A stretch of 9,504 nt of DNA, from NCBI GenBank assembly GCA_030042755.1, contig JASHZC010000236.1, positions 1-9,504 on the forward strand, read 5' to 3'. The first letter of the stretch is position 1. Each line of letters opens with the position of its first letter. This DNA comes from Vulcanimicrobiota bacterium (GTDB lineage: Bacteria > Eremiobacterota > Eremiobacteria > Baltobacterales > Baltobacteraceae). Below are positions 7,551 through 9,504 of this stretch, piece after piece. The notes under the pieces are model-generated. The model was not told where the DNA came from and searched no databases. It saw only the letters and a program-made list of their open reading frames with translations. The position numbers were made by a program, and so were the translations under genes.

Positions 7551-7897
7551 TAGGCGATGGCCCGGAGGGGCTCGCTTTCCAGAAGGTCGGCGTTCTCGTC
7601 GGCGATTTGGCGGAAGAAACGCCAGGCGGACCGTTCGGTTTCGCCGAGGCCAAGCAGGCGTTCCGTGCTTTCGCCGTGTTCGGCGAGCGTCGCGGCTACG
7701 CGGGTGAGACGCGCCCACGCCTGTTCGCCGCCGCCTTCGAGGGCGGTACGGTAGGCAGCAGTGGCTTCGCGAGCCTGCTCCCTAAAGGAAGCCGAGAGAT
7801 CGGCCAAGATGTGCGCGTGACCGCGCAGGGTGTTAAAGGAACGCCGTGCGTCCTGTATGGCGCTAGACGGCTCCCACTCGTCTATAGTAAAATACAT
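7550..7897 (-). CDS. Hypothetical small helical protein coupled to the MFS transporter
   Basis: A 115-residue soluble-looking protein that I do not recognise. It starts MYFTIDEWEPSSAIQDARRSF and is rich in Ala, Glu, Arg and Leu, with long runs suited to amphipathic helices (about residues 15-50 and 55-105) and an acidic tail; no signal or membrane segment and no Cys. The ATG lies directly beside the operator/promoter region and has no clear Shine-Dalgarno, so the mRNA may be leaderless or nearly so. Its TAA overlaps the transporter ATG, indicating translational coupling. It could be a ligand-binding or accessory helical bundle of the efflux cassette, but this is inference from position only. 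Reality is supported by the overlap, by continuous GC3-rich coding and by the divergent layout. Confidence 0.72.
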   Translation of the reverse strand: MYFTIDEWEPSSAIQDARRSFNTLRGHAHILADLSASFREQAREATAAYRTALEGGGEQAWARLTRVAATLAEHGESTERLLGLGETERSAWRFFRQIADENADLLESEPLRAIA

Positions 7898-7933
7898 CTT
7901 GTACTAGAGAATAGTACAAAGGCTATTGTACTG
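7885..7933. promoter_or_regulatory. Probable ArsR-type operator: symmetric array of four half-sites
   Basis: A perfect inverted repeat TTGTACTA (7899-7906), 5-nt spacer, TAGTACAA (7912-7919) lies between the divergent genes. Two more related half-sites flank it, each 6 nt away: TAGTAAAA (7885-7892) and TTGTACTG (7926-7933). All four are centred on 7909. The block is AT-rich compared with its surroundings. ArsR/SmtB repressors bind such interrupted palindromes near their own start. Here the array spans the proposed transporter promoter and stops just before the regulator ATG, so autoregulation and control of both directions are likely. Confidence 0.75.
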
Positions 7934-7937
7934 TCAA
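7911..7937 (-). promoter_or_regulatory. Candidate promoter of the efflux operon
   Basis: On the minus strand a perfect -35 TTGACA (7937-7932) is followed, after 15 nt, by TACTAT (7916-7911), a 4/6 match to the -10. The spacing is short. It would start transcription close to the small gene's ATG at 7897, giving a very short leader. The -10 lies inside the right arm of the operator, which fits repression. No comparable plus-strand promoter for the ArsR gene is clear. Confidence 0.42.
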
Positions 7938-7940
7938 CTC

Positions 7941-8285
7941 ATGCAACAAGAAACTTCCGACGTCGCCGCCCCCCGATCGCACTGGTATCCAGAACGCGAG
8001 GACATCACCATTTACGGCGTCCTCGCCGCGCTCAGCGATCCGACGCGACTGACGATCGTGCGCAAGTTGGCGGAACACGAAGAGCAATGTCCGTTCGAGT
8101 TCCTCGATATCGCATCGAAGCAGAACCTCACGCACCACCTCAAGGTGCTGCGCGAAGCCGGCCTCATTATGGCGCGCTACGAAGGCCGCAACAAATTCAT
8201 TTGGCTGCGGCGCGATCTCCTCGACGACATGTTCCCCGGTCTTCTCGACGGATTGCTCAAGGCGGTCCAGTCGAACGAGCGATAA
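7941..8285 (+). CDS. ArsR/SmtB-family winged-helix transcriptional repressor
   Basis: A 114-residue dimeric winged-helix DNA-binding protein. The core LAALSDPTRLTIVRKLAE (28-45) is the classic ArsR opening. The helix-turn-helix follows with recognition helix SKQNLTHHLKVLREAGLI (59-76), then the wing ARYEGRNKFIWL (78-89) and a C-terminal dimerisation helix. It lacks the ELCVCDL-type metal site and has a single Cys (Cys50), so arsenic- or metal-binding of the usual kind is unlikely; an organic or redox ligand is more plausible. The ATG at 7941 is preferred; a TTG at 7926 in the same frame would add five residues and put the start inside an operator half-site. Neither has a good Shine-Dalgarno, which weakens the exact start. 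It diverges from the small gene and MFS transporter, which it probably represses. Confidence 0.9.
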   Translation: MQQETSDVAAPRSHWYPEREDITIYGVLAALSDPTRLTIVRKLAEHEEQCPFEFLDIASKQNLTHHLKVLREAGLIMARYEGRNKFIWLRRDLLDDMFPGLLDGLLKAVQSNER

Positions 8286-8308
8286 CCTCGCGCATCACAA
8301 CGGCTAAG

Positions 8309-8335
8309 CACCCTTCGACAGGCTCAGGGTGACAC
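8309..8335. repeat. Dispersed palindromic repeat, copy 1
   Basis: A 27-nt element starting CACCCTTCGACAGG and ending GGGTGACAC, identical to the copy at 8534-8560. The outer bases CACCCT and AGGGTG (8309-8314, 8326-8331) can pair into a hairpin with an 11-nt loop. It sits 24 nt after the ArsR stop and could help end transcription, although no T-run follows. Similar sequences are, from memory, common intergenic repeats in several uncultivated bacterial groups. Confidence 0.8.
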
Positions 8336-8365
8336 AGTAAGGCAGGCGCGAAGCGCTGCAATCTC

Positions 8366-8413
8366 TGTCATCGTGAGCGAAGCGTTGCAAGTTTTGTCAT
8401 CCTGAGCGAAGCG
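8366..8413. repeat. Direct repeat pair TGTCATC(C/G)TGAGCGAAGCG
   Basis: Two 19-nt copies at 8366-8384 and 8395-8413 match at 18 of 19 positions, offset by 29 nt. The second is also the left arm of the larger inverted repeat described next. It is a distinct repeat type from the CCCTTCGACAGG element, though the two share the TGA-GC and CTTCGA building blocks. Confidence 0.75.
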
Positions 8414-8525
8414 CCGAAGGCGCGAAGTCGAAGGACGACGACGCGTTCGTTCGCCCCTCGTCCTTCGACTACGCTCCCCTTCGACTCGCTGCGCTCGCTC
8501 AGGATCGCTCCGCTCAGGATGACAA
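8394..8525. repeat. Nested inverted repeat filling the clpB-arsR intergenic region
   Basis: The outer arms TTGTCATCCTGAGCG (8394-8408) and its exact reverse complement (8511-8525) are 15 nt each. Inner arms AGTCGAAGGACGA (8426-8438) and its exact reverse complement (8458-8470) are 13 nt with a 19-nt loop. Between inner and outer right arms lie further CTTCGACT and CGCTC repeats. The block could fold into a long imperfect cruciform or hairpin. No open reading frame of substance lies here. It may act as a bidirectional transcription end between convergent genes; it might also be a non-autonomous palindromic element. Confidence 0.8.
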
Positions 8526-8533
8526 GATTAGAT

Positions 8534-8560
8534 CACCCTTCGACAGGCTCAGGGTGACAC
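8534..8560. repeat. Dispersed palindromic repeat, copy 2
   Basis: Identical over 27 nt to the copy at 8309-8335 and in the same orientation, 225 nt apart. Here the stem gains a pair (TCACCCT 8533-8539 with AGGGTGA 8551-8557). Its right half is the first unit of the tandem array that runs into the end of clpB. Confidence 0.8.
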
Positions 8561-8625
8561 GGTTTGGCTCAGGGTGACACGGACTGGCTCAGGGTGACAC
8601 GGTTTGGCTCAGGGTGACACCGGTA
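8546..8625. repeat. Tandem array of a 20-bp unit (GGCTCAGGGTGACACGGNNT)
   Basis: Units begin at 8546, 8566, 8586 and 8606. The first and third end in GGTTT and the second in GGACT; the fourth keeps only the first 15 nt before diverging. The unit is the right half of the palindromic repeat, so it looks like local amplification of a truncated copy. The array overlaps the 3' end of clpB: the stop (complement of TCA at 8609-8611) and the last two or three codons lie in the fourth unit. Confidence 0.88.
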
Positions 8626-9504
8626 CGCGCGGCATCGTATTAAACGTCAGCTCGCCCGTGATGTCGTTGAATCCGACGCTCACCGTGTCACCGTCGCCGA
8701 TCTCGCCGCCCAGGATGTGACGGCCGAGGGGCGTTTCCAGCTCCTTCTGAATCGTTCGCTTGAGCGGACGTGCACCATAGCTCGGGTCGTATCCGGCCTT
8801 GACCAGATGACGTTTCGCCGCGGTGTCGAGCACCAGCGTGATGCGCCGCTCCGCTAAGCGACGCCGCAGACGCTCGAGCTGCAGATCGACGATCTCCATC
8901 AGCTCTTCTTCGGAGAGCGCGTGGAAGACGATCGTTTCATCGACGCGATTGAGAAACTCCGGGCGGAAGTGCGCGCGCAGCTCTTCCATCACGGTTGCAC
9001 GCATCAACGCCTCTTCCGCGCCGCCGAGGGCTCCTTTGTAGTCGAGGATGCGATGGCTTCCGATGTTCGACGTCATGATGACGATCGTGTTGCGGAAGTC
9101 GACGGTGTGACCTTGACCGTCGGTCAAACGTCCGTCGTCGAGAATCTGCAAGAACACGTTGAAGACATCCGGATGCGCCTTCTCGATTTCGTCGAAGAGC
9201 ACCACGGAATACGGACGGCGGCGCACTGCTTCGGTCAGCTGTCCGCCTTCGTCGTAACCGACGTATCCGGGAGGCGCTCCGAGCATGCGCGCTACGGAAT
9301 GCCTTTCGCCGTATTCGGACATATCGATGCGAACGAGTGCGCGCTCGTCGTCGAAGAGGTACTCCGCAAGCGCTCGCGCGAGTTCGGTTTTCCCGACGCC
9401 GGTAGGGCCAAGGAAGATAAAGGAGCCGATCGGACGATTCGGATCCGACAGTCCCGAGCGCGAACGCAACACCGCCTCCGCGACGGCCGTGACCGCTTCC
9501 TTCT
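8609..9504 (-). CDS. clpB: ClpB disaggregase, C-terminal AAA+ module, N-terminus beyond the right edge
   Basis: The last ~297 residues of the hexameric AAA+ chaperone ClpB, which with DnaK-DnaJ-GrpE threads aggregated proteins through its pore. Visible: the linker helix [20 protein letters not shown], Walker A GPTGVGKT (about 32-39 of the visible part), pore loop [13 protein letters not shown], Walker [14 protein letters not shown], sensor 1 IMTSNIGS, arginine finger in [11 protein letters not shown], and sensor 2 GARPLKR. The NRPIGSF and GYVGYDEGG signatures, together with the lack of an IGF loop for ClpP binding in the visible part, favour ClpB over ClpA or ClpC. The frame runs off the right edge, so an internal start is not proposed. 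The C-terminus ends PRVPVSP, with its final residues and stop encoded by the tandem repeat array; this tail is probably not native. It is convergent with the ArsR gene. Confidence 0.95.
   Translation of the reverse strand, partial: KEAVTAVAEAVLRSRSGLSDPNRPIGSFIFLGPTGVGKTELARALAEYLFDDERALVRIDMSEYGERHSVARMLGAPPGYVGYDEGGQLTEAVRRRPYSVVLFDEIEKAHPDVFNVFLQILDDGRLTDGQGHTVDFRNTIVIMTSNIGSHRILDYKGALGGAEEALMRATVMEELRAHFRPEFLNRVDETIVFHALSEEELMEIVDLQLERLRRRLAERRITLVLDTAAKRHLVKAGYDPSYGARPLKRTIQKELETPLGRHILGGEIGDGDTVSVGFNDITGELTFNTMPRVPVSP

Noticed and set aside
6436..7653. Minus-strand frame of 405 codons overlapping the MFS gene in another phase
   Set aside because: Arginine-rich shifted-phase reading of the same DNA; the overlapping frame carries all MFS motifs and membrane segments.
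7551..7718. 56-residue N-terminal extension of the MFS frame
   Set aside because: Arg/Pro-rich, out of phase with the coupled upstream gene; the TAATG overlap and the EmrB-like N-terminus support the internal Met.
8309..8625. CRISPR array
   Set aside because: Repeats are palindromic, of different types and directly abutting or irregularly spaced; there are no unique spacers of constant length and no cas genes.

Overview
The window comes from a fairly GC-rich, gene-dense diderm bacterium. An outer-membrane TonB-dependent receptor with an N-terminal carboxypeptidase-regulatory-like domain and a predicted lipoprotein imply an outer membrane. The short palindromic 'CCCTTCGACAGGCTCAGGGTGACA'-type repeats and the receptor style suggest an uncultivated soil or sediment lineage; Candidatus Eremiobacterota (WPS-2) or an Acidobacteriota-like group would fit. 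This placement is an impression from style only and is low confidence.

Left part (1-5860, all on the minus strand): a compact set of genes read right to left. It starts with a 1062-residue TonB-dependent receptor. After 14 bp comes a 395-residue predicted lipoprotein, then a small protein (about 107 residues) with a Tat-like signal, then an amidase-signature enzyme whose C-terminus lies beyond the left edge. The last three overlap: the small gene appears to begin inside the lipoprotein gene at an ACG codon behind a good Shine-Dalgarno sequence, and the amidase GTG start shares GTGA with the small gene's stop. The layout suggests one transcript joining outer-membrane uptake or binding to cleavage of an amide compound; the substrate is unknown.

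Middle part (5976-8285): a drug-efflux style cassette. A 14-TM DHA2/EmrB-QacA type MFS transporter (minus) is translationally coupled (TAATG) to a small uncharacterised helical protein. Both diverge from an ArsR-family repressor on the plus strand. The short intergenic region contains a perfect 8-bp inverted repeat flanked by two further half-sites in symmetric positions, a likely repressor operator lying over the transporter operon's promoter.

Right part (8286-9504): a 323-bp non-coding stretch between convergent genes is filled with palindromic and tandem repeats, then comes the 3' part of clpB (minus, entering from the right edge). The last codons and the stop of clpB lie inside the repeat array. 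Most other long reading frames in the window are antisense or out-of-frame shadows of these eight genes.
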